Below, in pieces: positions 42,025-50,693 of a stretch of DNA of 50,782 nt. The notes under the pieces are model-generated. The model saw nothing but the letters and a program-made list of their open reading frames with translations. It did not search any database and was not told the DNA's origin. Source of the stretch: Proteobacteria bacterium SG_bin9. Its GTDB lineage: Bacteria > Pseudomonadota > Alphaproteobacteria > Rhizobiales > Xanthobacteraceae. Made by a program: the position numbers and the translations under genes. The stretch spans positions 14,175 through 64,956 of the forward strand of contig LWDM01000071.1 in assembly GCA_002083525.1 (NCBI GenBank), given 5' to 3'. The stretch's first letter is position 1, and every line of letters begins with the position of its first letter.

Positions 42025-43281
42025 GTGGGCATAAGCGCGCCGATGCTGCGCGATCGACCGGAATTGGCTCGTATGATTCACCGCCGCCACGTCTTCTACA
42101 TCGCGGGCTACGATCCGCTCGGCTTTCAGCATTACCATCGCATGTTTTCGCGCGAGGCCGTGCGCTCGAAAAAGATCTGGCCGGTCGATATCGCGATCAC
42201 CGATCCAAAGATGGATGATGACGGCTTGGCCGGCCGCTGGCAGATCGACAGCAGCGGGCCGAATTGGAACGTACACACCACCTACGAATACATGCGCTGG
42301 GACGACCTGATCCAGGAGAACATGGCGCGGCCGATGCCATCGCTGGTTCTGCGCAGTCTGTTCTGCTTCATCGAATATCTGCTGACCGGTGTCACCGTCC
42401 GCATCTTCAAGGCAAACTGGCGGTTCGGCATTTTCTACATCATGTGGCCGATCGCGCTGTTCGCGCTGGTCACGGTGCCGCCGCTGCTGCTCTGGTGCGC
42501 CGTCAGCACCTTGCCCTCACCCTGGGACTGGATCATCGGCGCAGCCGCGGCGATCGCCGTCTATCTTGCCGGATTACGTTATGCGCGGCGGCATTTCATC
42601 ATTCAGATGTCCGCGGCCTGGATCTGGTTCCGCGACCGGGCTCATCGGCTCACGCCGGAATGCGACGCGCGTTTTGACGAATTCGCCCGGCGCATCATCG
42701 CGAAAGCACGTGCCAACGACGTCGACGAGATCGTGGTTGTCGGCCATAGCGGCGGCGGCACCATCGGCGTGCCGATCATGGCGCGGGCGCTCGAGATAGA
42801 TCCGGATTTCGCACGCGCCGGCGCGCCGGTCACACTTCTCGTGCTCGGCTCGTCGCTGCCGATGTCGGCAATGCATCCGAAGGCCGCCCACACCCGCGAG
42901 GCGATCCGCCGCGTTGCCGTCGAACCGAGTTTCGTCTGGATCGATACGCAGGCGCGCAAGGATCCGATGAACTTCTTTAACTACGACATGGTTCGGAATG
43001 TCGGCGTCGATCCCGGTCCGAATGCGCCAAACCCGGTCTACTGGCACCTCCGCTATCGCGATGCGCTGTCGTCGGAGTTCTACAATCGCTTGCGCTGGAA
43101 CCTGTGGCGGATGCACTTCCAGTTCATCATGGCGAACGACCGGCGCGCACCGTACGACTACATCATGGTGGTGTGCGGGCCCGCGCGCGTGCTCGATTGG
43201 GCGCAATCGAATGCGTGGCAGCGTTTTGATGATCGCGCGGTGTATGCCGAACCCGACCAGCCGCAAACGGCCCACGCCTAA
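42025..43281 (+). CDS. Membrane protein with alpha/beta-hydrolase-like GHSGGG motif
   Basis: A 418-residue protein that I cannot assign to a named family. Residues about 20-110 are soluble (HVFYIAGYDPLGFQHYHRMF at the start looks like a first hydrolase strand), two hydrophobic helices lie at about 135-185, and the rest includes IVVVGHSGGGTIGVPIMARAL near 240, the nucleophile elbow of serine hydrolases, and DYIMVVCGPARVLDW near 390. It could be an inner-membrane lipase or esterase with the helices inserted into the fold. The start may be GTG 42025 or ATG 42043. It ends in a 4-base overlap with the convergent SDR gene. Confidence 0.7.
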   Translation: MGISAPMLRDRPELARMIHRRHVFYIAGYDPLGFQHYHRMFSREAVRSKKIWPVDIAITDPKMDDDGLAGRWQIDSSGPNWNVHTTYEYMRWDDLIQENMARPMPSLVLRSLFCFIEYLLTGVTVRIFKANWRFGIFYIMWPIALFALVTVPPLLLWCAVSTLPSPWDWIIGAAAAIAVYLAGLRYARRHFIIQMSAAWIWFRDRAHRLTPECDARFDEFARRIIAKARANDVDEIVVVGHSGGGTIGVPIMARALEIDPDFARAGAPVTLLVLGSSLPMSAMHPKAAHTREAIRRVAVEPSFVWIDTQARKDPMNFFNYDMVRNVGVDPGPNAPNPVYWHLRYRDALSSEFYNRLRWNLWRMHFQFIMANDRRAPYDYIMVVCGPARVLDWAQSNAWQRFDDRAVYAEPDQPQTAHA

Positions 43282-44000
43282 CGCGCGGTATAGCCGCCAT
43301 CGAGCGGAATCTCCGCGCCCGTCACGAAACGCGACTCGTCCGACAGCAGATAGACCGCAAGCGCGGCAACTTCGTCAGCCAGCCCGAAACGCCCGAGCGG
43401 AATTTCCCGCGCCATCACTTGCCGCACCAGTTCGGGCCGCGACGTCGTCTCGGAAAATCCGGCCGTCATCTGGCCTTCGATGAAGGCCGGGCAAATCGCG
43501 TTGCAACACACTTGCGGTTTCAGCGATGCGCCGTACAGCGCCACCGATCGCGTGAGTTGCACGACGCCGCCTTTGGATGCGGTGTAGGCAAGCATGCCGG
43601 CACGGCCGACGAGGCCGAAGATGGAGGCGAGATTGACGATCGAGCCGCCGCGTTGGCGCATCAACGGCAGCATCGATTTGCAACCGAGAAACGTGCCGTC
43701 GAGATTGACGGCCATCACATGCCGCCAGTGCGCATAGTCGATGGTGTCGATATCGCCGGAGCTGCCGACCCCGGCGCAATTGACGAGACCGTCGATCGCG
43801 CCCTCGGTCTGTTCGAGTGAACTCTTGAGCGCTTGCCAATCGGACTCGGAGGTCACATCGAGGGCGCGATCGGCGGGCTTGCCAGCGAGATCCGTCGTGA
43901 CCGACCGTCCGCCTTCCCGGTGGATGGCCGAGACAACAGCTGCGCCGATGTCGCCGGCCGCTCCCGTCAGAACGATGACCTTACCCGCAAGGCAGTTCAT
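43278..44000 (-). CDS. Short-chain dehydrogenase/reductase
   Basis: A 240-residue classical SDR. It has the coenzyme motif TGAAGDIG at about residues 11-18, VNCAG near 80, the catalytic serine in NLASIFG near 129 and YTASK near 143-147, and the C-terminal GAEIPLDGGYTAR ending. An NAD(P)-linked alcohol or hydroxy-acid dehydrogenase is expected. The ATG at 43998-44000 is chosen since AAGGGAA lies six bases upstream; an open frame continues far upstream across the neighbouring gene's promoter. It is divergent from a second SDR gene. Confidence 0.9.
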   Translation of the reverse strand: MNCLAGKVIVLTGAAGDIGAAVVSAIHREGGRSVTTDLAGKPADRALDVTSESDWQALKSSLEQTEGAIDGLVNCAGVGSSGDIDTIDYAHWRHVMAVNLDGTFLGCKSMLPLMRQRGGSIVNLASIFGLVGRAGMLAYTASKGGVVQLTRSVALYGASLKPQVCCNAICPAFIEGQMTAGFSETTSRPELVRQVMAREIPLGRFGLADEVAALAVYLLSDESRFVTGAEIPLDGGYTAR

Positions 44001-44109
44001 GGTATTCCCTTCTGTCAACTCGACATATGACCGAGCAGCCGCAGCGTGTCGAGCGCTTGATTGACCGGCGTTGCTCGGGTTTGATGCGCGCCATCCAAGG
44101 AGATACGGC

Positions 44110-44928
44110 GTGAGCCTGCGGCCTTTAACCCTCGTGACCGGAGCCTCATCCGGCATTGGCGCCGCGCTTGCGGAGGTGTTCGCCAACAACGGTCATGACC
44201 TTGCGCTCGTGGCCCGCCGGGCGTCCCAGCTCAACGGACTTGCCGATCGCCTGGCCCGCGAAGGCCGCAAACGCCCGCTCGTCGTGGTTGCGGATCTGCT
44301 GCAGCCCAACGCCGGCGACGTCATCGACGCGGAGCTCAAACGGAACGGCTACGAGGTCCAGTATCTGGTCAACAATGCCGGCATCGGCGCTTACGGATAT
44401 GCGGCGGACATGGCGCCTGATGTCCGTCAATCGATCATCGGTCTCAACGTCAAAGCGCCGACCGCGCTCACGCTGCGCTGGATCGATCCGATCGTCCGGC
44501 ATCGCGGCGGCATTCTCAACGTCGCTTCGACGGCCGCTTTTTTCCCGCGTCCCGGAATGGCGATGTATCACGCGACCAAGGCCTACATGCTGTCGCTCAG
44601 CGAAGCGCTTCACAACGAGCTGGCGAACGATGGCGTCCGCGTCTGCGCACTCTGCCCGGGGCCCGTGTTGACCGAGTTCTTTTCCAGCGCCGGGACGACC
44701 CCATCGATCTTCCCGAGCTTTCTTTACCGCTCGCCGGAGCGGGTCGCGCGTGAAGGCTACGATGGCTTGATGGCAGGACGCACGATTGTGATCCCCGGCT
44801 TCGCCAACAAGGTGCTCTGCCAGCTTCCGCGCCTGCTGCCGCGCGGTATCGTCCAAAGGCTGCTGGCGCCCCGCGCGATCGATTCAGAAAAAAACAAAAG
44901 CATTTCCAGGGAGGGATCGTCACCATGA
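44110..44928 (+). CDS. Short-chain dehydrogenase/reductase (DltE-like)
   Basis: A 272-residue SDR of the DltE/YqjQ-like group. It shows TGASSGIG at residues 9-16, VNNAGIGAYG near 87, NVASTAAFFPRPG near 135 and YHATKAYM with the catalytic tyrosine and lysine near 149-153. C-terminal hydrophobic residues and LLPRGIVQRLL are common in this group, which often acts on lipids or membrane-associated substrates. The start is GTG with AAGGAG eight bases upstream. Its stop overlaps the next ATG by four bases (ATGA), so it is coupled to the glutathione transferase gene. Confidence 0.88.
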   Translation: MSLRPLTLVTGASSGIGAALAEVFANNGHDLALVARRASQLNGLADRLAREGRKRPLVVVADLLQPNAGDVIDAELKRNGYEVQYLVNNAGIGAYGYAADMAPDVRQSIIGLNVKAPTALTLRWIDPIVRHRGGILNVASTAAFFPRPGMAMYHATKAYMLSLSEALHNELANDGVRVCALCPGPVLTEFFSSAGTTPSIFPSFLYRSPERVAREGYDGLMAGRTIVIPGFANKVLCQLPRLLPRGIVQRLLAPRAIDSEKNKSISREGSSP

Positions 44929-45536
44929 AGTTCTACAATTCGCGCGGGCCCAATCCGCGGCTGGTCCGCATGTTCATGGCCGAGAAAGGCATCACGATTC
45001 CGGCGCAGGAGATCGACGTGCGCGCGGGAGAAAACCGGCAGCCGGACCACCTCAAGCGCAACCCGCATGGCCAGACGCCTGCGCTCGAACTCGATAACGG
45101 ACAGTACGTCTGCGAAGTTCTTGCGATCTGCGAATACCTCGATGAGAAAAATCCTTCGCCGCCGCTGATCGGGACCACCGCCGAAGAACGCGCCGAAACG
45201 CGGATGTGGATGCGGCGGGTCGATCTCAACATCTGCGAGCATCTCGCCAACGGCTTCCGCTTCGGCGAGGGGCTGAAGATGTTCGCGCCGCGCATCGTCA
45301 CGTTGCCGGAAGCCTCCGATGGTCTGAAGAAGATCGCGCAGGATCGCATCAAATGGCTCGACGGCCAGATCGAGGGCAAGGACTACATCTGCGGCAAACG
45401 TTACACGCTGGCGGACATGCTGCTGTTCGCGTGGCTCGACTTCTTCGCCACCGTCGGCCAGCCGATCGAGCAATCGAACAAGAACGTGGTGGCGCTCTAT
45501 GAGCGTGTGAAGCAGCGGCCGTCAGCGCAGGCGTAA
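44925..45536 (+). CDS. Glutathione S-transferase family protein
   Basis: A 203-residue two-domain protein: thioredoxin-fold N-terminus starting MKFYNSRGPNPRLVRMFMAE with the serine near residue 6 as a candidate glutathione-activating residue, HGQTPALELDNG with the conserved proline near 48, and a helical C-terminal domain with YTLADMLLFAWLDF near 161, the N-capping motif of the family. It probably conjugates or isomerises an electrophile. It is coupled to the SDR gene upstream and convergent with tonB, with a 3-base gap. Confidence 0.9.
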   Translation: MKFYNSRGPNPRLVRMFMAEKGITIPAQEIDVRAGENRQPDHLKRNPHGQTPALELDNGQYVCEVLAICEYLDEKNPSPPLIGTTAEERAETRMWMRRVDLNICEHLANGFRFGEGLKMFAPRIVTLPEASDGLKKIAQDRIKWLDGQIEGKDYICGKRYTLADMLLFAWLDFFATVGQPIEQSNKNVVALYERVKQRPSAQA

Positions 45537-45539
45537 GGC

Positions 45540-46280
45540 CTAGCTGCGGCCCTTGGCGCGGAAGTTCACCGGCAGCGTGAAGCTCAAGCCGTCGTCGGCC
45601 ACCAGCGGCGGCGGCGCGGGCACCGGATCGGAGCGGCGCAGCATCGCGATCGCTGCATCGTCGAAGGCCTTGTCGCCCGAGCTCTTCACGATCGACGTCG
45701 ATACCACATGACCCGAGCGGTCCAGCACCAAACCGACCATCACGGCGGCGCTCTGGAAACGATCGCCGGGATATTTCTTGTGCCGGTCGAGGTGCGCCAC
45801 CAGTTCCTTCTGCCAGGTCGACCGCATGCGGTCCTTGACGCGCTTGGCGGCCTGCTGCGGCGCCGTCGCCTCGGACGCGACCGAGGCCTGTGAAGCCGGA
45901 GCCTGAACCTTCTCGGGCTCGGGCTTGTCCTCTTTCGGCTGTTCCTTCAGTGCGACGACCTGATCGGGATTCTCGCTCTCGACCGGAACCGCCTTCGGCA
46001 AATCGTCCTGCTTGGCTTCGGCTTCCTGGGCCGCCACATCCGGCGCGGCCGCGGACGCTTCACTCAATTCGCCCGGCGGAAGGTCTTGCGGCTCCATGTC
46101 GGGCTGCGTCAGCTGCAAGCCGATTTCCGAGGCGGACTCGCCGGTAACATCGTCTGGATCGACTTCGCTGAGCTTCGCGACGGCGAACGCAACCAGCCCG
46201 GCGTGGAGCGCAACAGCGCACACGGCGCCGAACGTCCAGAGACGAAGCTGTTCCTTGCTGATGCTGTCGTACGCCGGCAT
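45540..46280 (-). CDS. tonB: TonB-type energy transducer
   Basis: A 246-residue TonB-family protein. One N-terminal membrane helix at about residues 14-36 is followed by an acidic, proline- and alanine-rich periplasmic spacer (about 45-150) and a C-terminal TonB domain (about 155-240) with YPGDRFQSAAVMVGLVLDRSGHVVSTSIVKSSGDKAFDDAAI. It transmits the proton motive force from ExbB-ExbD to outer-membrane receptors, typically for iron complexes or haem. It is the last gene of the exbB-exbD-tonB transcript. No TonB-dependent receptor is in the window. Confidence 0.92.
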   Translation of the reverse strand: MPAYDSISKEQLRLWTFGAVCAVALHAGLVAFAVAKLSEVDPDDVTGESASEIGLQLTQPDMEPQDLPPGELSEASAAAPDVAAQEAEAKQDDLPKAVPVESENPDQVVALKEQPKEDKPEPEKVQAPASQASVASEATAPQQAAKRVKDRMRSTWQKELVAHLDRHKKYPGDRFQSAAVMVGLVLDRSGHVVSTSIVKSSGDKAFDDAAIAMLRRSDPVPAPPPLVADDGLSFTLPVNFRAKGRS

Positions 46281-46288
46281 CGCGTTGC

Positions 46289-46756
46289 TCAGGGGTTCGA
46301 TGGCGCTGCTGCGGGAGGTGTAGCCTGACCCGGCACACCTTCAAGCGCAACAAGGGCGACCTTCAGATAGCCTCCGGCGCGCAGGATTTCCAGCACATCC
46401 ATCATTTCCCCGTAGGGGACGGCACGATCCGCCCGCAGGAAAATGCGGCGATCCTTGCCGCTTGCGTCACCTGCCGCGTCCAGCGTCTTGACCAGATCGA
46501 GCCGCCGGACCGGATTTTCGCCGATATGAACGGCGAGATCCGGCTTGATTGTCACGTACGTCGGCTTGTCCGGCTTCTTCTGCGGCTGCGCCGTCGACGT
46601 CGGCAGATCGACTGGAAGATCGACCGTCGACAGCGGTGCGGCCACCATGAAGATGATGAGCAGCACCAGCATCACGTCGATGAACGGCGTAACGTTGATC
46701 TCGTGGGTTTCCTCGAAATCGTCGTCCTTGTCCTCGACGCCGACGGACATCGCCAT
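46289..46756 (-). CDS. exbD: Biopolymer transport protein ExbD
   Basis: A 155-residue ExbD with a short cytoplasmic N-terminus, one membrane helix at about residues 22-44 (INVTPFIDVMLVLLIIFMV, with the proton-carrying aspartate in FIDV) and a periplasmic domain ending in PYGEMMDVLEILRAGGY and KVALVAL. A frame continues upstream over exbB, but MAMSVGVEDKDDDFEETHEIN is the family-like start and begins 4 bases after the exbB stop. It forms the proton channel with ExbB. Confidence 0.95.
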   Translation of the reverse strand: MAMSVGVEDKDDDFEETHEINVTPFIDVMLVLLIIFMVAAPLSTVDLPVDLPTSTAQPQKKPDKPTYVTIKPDLAVHIGENPVRRLDLVKTLDAAGDASGKDRRIFLRADRAVPYGEMMDVLEILRAGGYLKVALVALEGVPGQATPPAAAPSNP

Positions 46757-46760
46757 GGCG

Positions 46761-47645
46761 TTACTCCGCTGCGCGCGACATCGCGCCGCCATGAGCGCGT
46801 TCGAGATCGCGCGACAGCAACCGTCCGGCGGCGCCCGACGCACGGCCCACAATCTCGAGATACGTCTTCGTCTGGCGCGAGAAGTGATTGTAGATGATGA
46901 CGGCAGGAATGGCGGCGACCAAGCCGATGGCGGTTGCGAGCAGTGCTTCGGCGATACCCGGTGCGACCACGGCAAGGTTTGTCGTCTGCGACTTCGAAAT
47001 GCCGATGAAGCTGTTCATGATGCCCCACACCGTGCCGAACAGACCGACGAACGGCGAGGTCGAGCCGATGGTGGCGAGCAGGCCCATGCCGAGCCGGCTG
47101 CGGCGGGCTTCGGCGCGCGTGATTTCGGTGAAGCTCGACGCGGCGCGCTCCTTCACGCCCTGATCGCTCGAGATGCCGGCCGATTGCCGCGCCTCGCGCA
47201 GCGCCGCGTTGAGAAACGCCGCCGAGACGCCGTTATCCGAAACCCCGCGCTGCGCTTCGACCAGCGATCGCGCGTCGTTGGCGACGGCCAAATCGCGATC
47301 GAGGCGGCGGCGCATGACAAGCAGCTCGATCGATTTGGCGATGAAAATCGTCCAGGTCAGGACCGAGGCGAATGCGAGCCCGATCATCACCGCCTTCACC
47401 ACCCAGTCGGCCGACAGGAACATCGACCATGGCGACAGCTCATGCGGCGTTGCCGGCAATCGCAGCGGGCGCGCCGGCTCGATGGTTGCATTCTGCGCCA
47501 CTGACGGCGCGGTCTGAGCTGCGGGCGCACTCTGCGATGACACAGCCGGTGCAGCCGATTGCTGGGCGACGGCCGGCACGGCGAGCAGGGTCACAGCAAG
47601 AGCGGCAAACAGGGCAAGTGACGATGGGATCGAACGCTTTTTCAT
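46761..47645 (-). CDS. exbB: TonB-system biopolymer transport protein ExbB
   Basis: A 294-residue ExbB. An N-terminal signal-like segment (MKKRSIPSSLALFAALAVTL) and an alanine-, proline- and glutamine-rich stretch precede the MotA/TolQ/ExbB domain: helix at about residues 82-105, a cytoplasmic loop, then SRLGMGLLATIGSTSPFVGLFGTVWGIMNSF near 185-215 and LLATAIGLVAAIPAVIIYN near 237-255. It is the first gene of the exbB-exbD-tonB set and has an Irr-box-like palindrome 126 bases upstream. The ATG at 47645 has no clear ribosome site. Confidence 0.93.
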   Translation of the reverse strand: MKKRSIPSSLALFAALAVTLLAVPAVAQQSAAPAVSSQSAPAAQTAPSVAQNATIEPARPLRLPATPHELSPWSMFLSADWVVKAVMIGLAFASVLTWTIFIAKSIELLVMRRRLDRDLAVANDARSLVEAQRGVSDNGVSAAFLNAALREARQSAGISSDQGVKERAASSFTEITRAEARRSRLGMGLLATIGSTSPFVGLFGTVWGIMNSFIGISKSQTTNLAVVAPGIAEALLATAIGLVAAIPAVIIYNHFSRQTKTYLEIVGRASGAAGRLLSRDLERAHGGAMSRAAE

Positions 47646-47770
47646 GGGACGTGCCGTACCACGCTCGTGCACTGCGGAAAAGCCGCCGGTATCCGAAGCA
47701 GCCACCTCGAACCCGCTATACCGTTGAACTTCAACAGCAATTGTCGCGATAGCCACCCGCGGCCGCAACA

Positions 47771-47785
47771 ATAGAAGGCTTCTAT
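47771..47785. promoter_or_regulatory. Irr-box-like palindrome ATAGAAGGCTTCTAT
   Basis: Perfect seven-base arms around one central base, containing TAGAA-N3-TTCTA. This resembles the iron control element bound by Irr in rhizobia (recalled core TTTAGAA-N3-TTCTAAA). It lies upstream of exbB, whose family is iron-regulated. Assignment to Irr is inference from symmetry and context. Confidence 0.5.
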
Positions 47786-47830
47786 GCAATCGTGGAAGCC
47801 GGAACCGGCTTCAACACTGCGCGATCTCGA

Positions 47831-48217
47831 TCACCGCATGCCCGGCTTGTCGCGATCGAGCCCCTTGGCGGCGAGGTCATCGAGATAATTCCGGAAAAGA
47901 CCGTCGGCATTGCGGCCGGTGTCATGCAGGAACGGCCACGAATAGATGCCGGTCGAGTGCATGTCGTCGAAGCTGATGCGGATCGCGTAATTGCCGACCG
48001 CATCGATCGCCAGGATCATCACATTGCGTTTGCCGCCAACCGTCTTGCGTTCAGCTTCGGAATGTCCCTGCACTTCCGCCGACGGCGAGAGCACGCGCAA
48101 AAGCTCGGCTGGCAAAGCGAACGCCGATCCATCGTCGAAGCTGACATGCAGCGTGCGCTTGTCCTTTGCCAGCCGGATTTCCGTCGGCCAAGGATGCGAC
48201 GAGGCGGCGCCACTCAC
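47831..48217 (-). CDS. DUF971-domain protein
   Basis: A 128-residue protein with the DUF971 fold (gamma-butyrobetaine hydroxylase N-terminal-like). Family landmarks: WPTEIRLAKDKRTLHVSFDDGSAFALPAELLRVLSPSAEVQGH, with the final histidine, and GNYAIRISFDDMHSTGIYSWPFLHD near 75-98. In eukaryotes this domain binds zinc; bacterial single-domain members sometimes sit with Fe-S or sulfur-transfer genes. Its ATG overlaps the stop of the TusA-family gene by four bases, suggesting a joint function. Confidence 0.87.
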   Translation of the reverse strand: MSGAASSHPWPTEIRLAKDKRTLHVSFDDGSAFALPAELLRVLSPSAEVQGHSEAERKTVGGKRNVMILAIDAVGNYAIRISFDDMHSTGIYSWPFLHDTGRNADGLFRNYLDDLAAKGLDRDKPGMR

Positions 48218-48453
48218 TTCGAAGCTCCGTTGCGCTTCTCGATCAAAAAGGTGGTGCGGTTGTCGACGCGCTCGGTGATCTCGATCTGATCGCCGGTCTG
48301 CTGAATCAGCGCCGGAATGTCGATCACCGCCAGCGGATCGGTGCTGATGACTTCAAGGCGATCGCCCAACGCGATGCCCTTGAGCGCCTTGCGCGTCTTC
48401 AGCGCCGGCAGCGGACATTTCAGACCGGAGAGATCGAGTTTGGTGAGGGTCAT
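48214..48453 (-). CDS. TusA-family sulfur carrier protein
   Basis: A 79-residue SirA/TusA/YedF-like protein. LDLSGLKCPLPALKTRKAL at about residues 6-24 contains the CPLP motif with the sulfur-carrying cysteine and the following helix. Such proteins shuttle persulfide sulfur for tRNA thiolation, molybdenum cofactor or other pathways. It is coupled to the DUF971 gene and lies close to moeA and mobB, though these are on a separate transcript. Confidence 0.92.
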   Translation of the reverse strand: MTLTKLDLSGLKCPLPALKTRKALKGIALGDRLEVISTDPLAVIDIPALIQQTGDQIEITERVDNRTTFLIEKRNGASK

Positions 48454-48571
48454 AGGGCTTCAATGACCGAGCCGATGGACAGCGTCAACAGCGCCCCACG
48501 CGGTCTTGATCTCGCGCCGCAATACCGCACCTGATGCCCTCCCCGAAAATCGATTTTAGGCCCATATTTCC

Positions 48572-48600
48572 TTGATTTAACGGTGTTTCGGAGCGATAAA
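48572..48600 (+). promoter_or_regulatory. Possible promoter for the small membrane protein gene
   Basis: TTGATT (48572-48577) and GATAAA (48595-48600) are separated by 17 bases and lie 42 bases before the ATG at 48643. Both match the sigma-70 consensus in four of six bases. Confidence 0.4.
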
Positions 48601-48642
48601 TCGAGGCAAGAGATTTGCGCAGGATTACCGGGGGAATTCACC

Positions 48643-48798
48643 ATGAAAGCTTTCATCGCCGCCGTGCTTTTCATCGCCGTCGCATCGGTCGGAGCCTACT
48701 TCGTGCTCGACAGCTACCAGCGTGCCGGATCGGCTGCCTTCACCAGCGCAACCGGCGTTCGCCTTGGCGATCCGGGTAACAACCTGATCGGCTCGTAG
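48643..48798 (+). CDS. Small single-pass membrane protein, 51 residues
   Basis: The ATG at 48643 is preceded by GGGGGA seven bases upstream, which argues for translation. The product has one hydrophobic segment (AAVLFIAVASVGAYFVLD, about residues 5-22) and a short polar, glycine-rich tail (TSATGVRLGDPGNNLIG). It could be a signal peptide-like exported mini-protein or a membrane protein. No function is known to me. Similar short genes near moeA occur in Bradyrhizobium relatives as far as I recall, but I cannot confirm this. Confidence 0.65.
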   Translation: MKAFIAAVLFIAVASVGAYFVLDSYQRAGSAAFTSATGVRLGDPGNNLIGS

Positions 48799-48816
48799 GC
48801 CGCGTCCCAAGCCGGG

Positions 48817-50070
48817 CTAGAGCAGCACGGCGTAAGGGAAGAACGCGACCGTCTGACCCGGCTCGATCCGGGTCGTGTCCTCGGGCAGCTCGACAAGCCC
48901 ATCGGTCTCGACCAGCGATGACAACAGCCCCGCACCTTCGCGCGGAAACTTGATCGCTTCGACCGTGCCGTCCGCCGCCTTGCGCACATTCGCACGCACG
49001 TATTCGCGGCGGCCGATCTTCTTGCCGTAACTGAACGCGGCGCGCACCGGTGTCGCCGCCAGCCGCTCCGGCGTCGTGCCCGCCAGCGCCAGCACCGCCG
49101 GGCGTACCACGTAGGTGAACGTCACGAAGCTCGCGACCGGATTCCCCGGCAGGCCGATGAATGCCGCGCCGCCGATCACGCCCATGGCCACCGGCCGTCC
49201 CGGCTTGATCGCCATCCGCCATAGCGTCAGGGAGCCGGCCTGCTCGACCGCCGCCTTGACGTGATCTTCCTCGCCGGTCGACACGCCGCCGGACGTCACG
49301 ATCAAATCGTTGCCGGCCGCAGCCTGCTTCAGCGTCGCCGCGAGCGAGGCCGGCTCGTCGCGTAAAATGCCGAAGTCGGAGACCTCGCAGCCCAGCCGCT
49401 GCAGCATCGCACGCAGCATGAAGCGGTTCGAATCGTAGAGTTGCGCGGACCCGCGCGGCGCGCCAGGCGCAACAACTTCGTTGCCGGTCGAGAAGATCGC
49501 GACGCGCACACGGCGGCGCACTTTCACCTCGGTGACGCCGAGCGCTGCAATCAGCGCCACATCCTGCGGCCGGATCCAGCGGCCGGCCGGCAATGCGACA
49601 TGTCCCGCGGCAATATCCTCGCCTGCAGGACGGACGTTCGCACCGGGCTTGAGGCCGGGCGGCAGCACCACGCGGCCGGACGGATCGAGCCGCACGTCCT
49701 CCTGCATGAACACGGTATCGGCGCCATCCGGCATCGGCGCGCCGGTGAAGATGCGAACCGCCTCTCCGGCGCGGCTTTCGAACGCATCCGCGCCGGCAGG
49801 CACGCGGCCGATCACCGGAAACGCGCGCTCCTCGCCGGACGGCAAATCGCTGCGGCGAATGGCGTAGCCATCGACGGCGGAGTTTGTGAAGGGTGGCAGC
49901 GGCAGCGGCGCAACCAGATTCTCGGCAAGCACGCGACCGTCGACGCCCGCAAGGTTCGCGACCTCGATCTCCGTGACCGGCACGATGCGTGAGGCAATCA
50001 GCGCGGTCGCCTCGTCCACCGGCATCATCGGGCCGCCGAACGCAAAGCAATCGTCGGAGAGTTGCGCCAT
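48817..50070 (-). CDS. moeA: Molybdopterin molybdotransferase
   Basis: A 417-residue MoeA, which inserts molybdate into adenylated molybdopterin, the last step of molybdenum cofactor synthesis. Landmarks: PPFTNSAVDGYAIR at about residues 59-72, GEAVRIFTGAPMPDGADTVFMQE near 100-123, the MoCF domain with FSTGNEVV near 194, and NDLIVTSGGVSTGEEDHVK near 252-270, then GLPGNPVASFVTF near 313. Length is normal. It follows mobB by 3 bases, so the two form one transcript. Confidence 0.96.
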   Translation of the reverse strand: MAQLSDDCFAFGGPMMPVDEATALIASRIVPVTEIEVANLAGVDGRVLAENLVAPLPLPPFTNSAVDGYAIRRSDLPSGEERAFPVIGRVPAGADAFESRAGEAVRIFTGAPMPDGADTVFMQEDVRLDPSGRVVLPPGLKPGANVRPAGEDIAAGHVALPAGRWIRPQDVALIAALGVTEVKVRRRVRVAIFSTGNEVVAPGAPRGSAQLYDSNRFMLRAMLQRLGCEVSDFGILRDEPASLAATLKQAAAGNDLIVTSGGVSTGEEDHVKAAVEQAGSLTLWRMAIKPGRPVAMGVIGGAAFIGLPGNPVASFVTFTYVVRPAVLALAGTTPERLAATPVRAAFSYGKKIGRREYVRANVRKAADGTVEAIKFPREGAGLLSSLVETDGLVELPEDTTRIEPGQTVAFFPYAVLL

Positions 50071-50073
50071 GGC

Positions 50074-50601
50074 TCAGGTCGGTGCGGGTTCGGCCGCGAA
50101 CACATCCGCGACGCGAACCGCCTTGGTCCGGATCAGCGCGGCGACGCCGGCGATATCGTCGATGTGCACCACCGGCAGCGACGTGCGCGGCTTGGCATCG
50201 GTGGCGACACCGACAATCGCTTCGTCACCGGGAAACAGAAACTCCTTGCCGTTGGCCTCGCGATTGACCTCGATCTTCGGATGCCGATCGCTCTTGAAGC
50301 CTTCGACGATCACGAGATCGACCGGCGACAGATGCGCGAGCAATTCGTGCAGCGGCGGCTCGCCATCACCGCGCAGCTCATGCATCAGCGCCCAGCGGTT
50401 GCGCGACGACACCAGCACTTCGGTCGCGCCCGCCTCGCGATGAACGTACGAATCCTTGCCGGGCTTATCGACATCGAACATGTGATGCGCGTGCTTGATG
50501 GTCGATACCTTCAGGCCGCTCGCGGTCAGCAGCGGAATCACGCGCGACAGCAGCGTGGTTTTCCCCGCTCCGCTCCAGCCGGCCAGACCGATCACCCGCA
50601 T
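50074..50601 (-). CDS. mobB: Molybdopterin-guanine dinucleotide biosynthesis protein B
   Basis: A 175-residue P-loop GTPase-like protein starting MRVIGLAGWSGAGKTTLL, with Walker A GWSGAGKTT at residues 8-16, STIKHAHHMFDVDKPGKDSY near 33-52 and VIVEGFKSDRHPKIEV near 100-115. It assists MobA in attaching GMP to the cofactor. The ATG at 50601 has GGAG eleven bases upstream and matches the family start; nine more codons are open upstream. No mobA lies in the window. Confidence 0.94.
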   Translation of the reverse strand: MRVIGLAGWSGAGKTTLLSRVIPLLTASGLKVSTIKHAHHMFDVDKPGKDSYVHREAGATEVLVSSRNRWALMHELRGDGEPPLHELLAHLSPVDLVIVEGFKSDRHPKIEVNREANGKEFLFPGDEAIVGVATDAKPRTSLPVVHIDDIAGVAALIRTKAVRVADVFAAEPAPT

Positions 50602-50635
50602 ACCCTGCTCCGCACTCACAACGCCCAAAAGTAAA

Positions 50636-50660
50636 GACCGCCCGGCTGAGCCGGACGGCC
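50636..50660 (-). terminator. Rho-independent terminator of the gene entering from the right edge
   Basis: The arms GACCGCCCGGC and GCCGGACGGCC enclose a three-base loop. In the minus-strand RNA the two DNA mismatches become G-U pairs, so the stem is complete in that direction only, and TTTACTTTT follows. It ends transcription of the 50694-50782 gene before mobB. Confidence 0.75.
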
Positions 50661-50693
50661 TTTATATAACGTCAAATCCGGTCGGACCTAATC

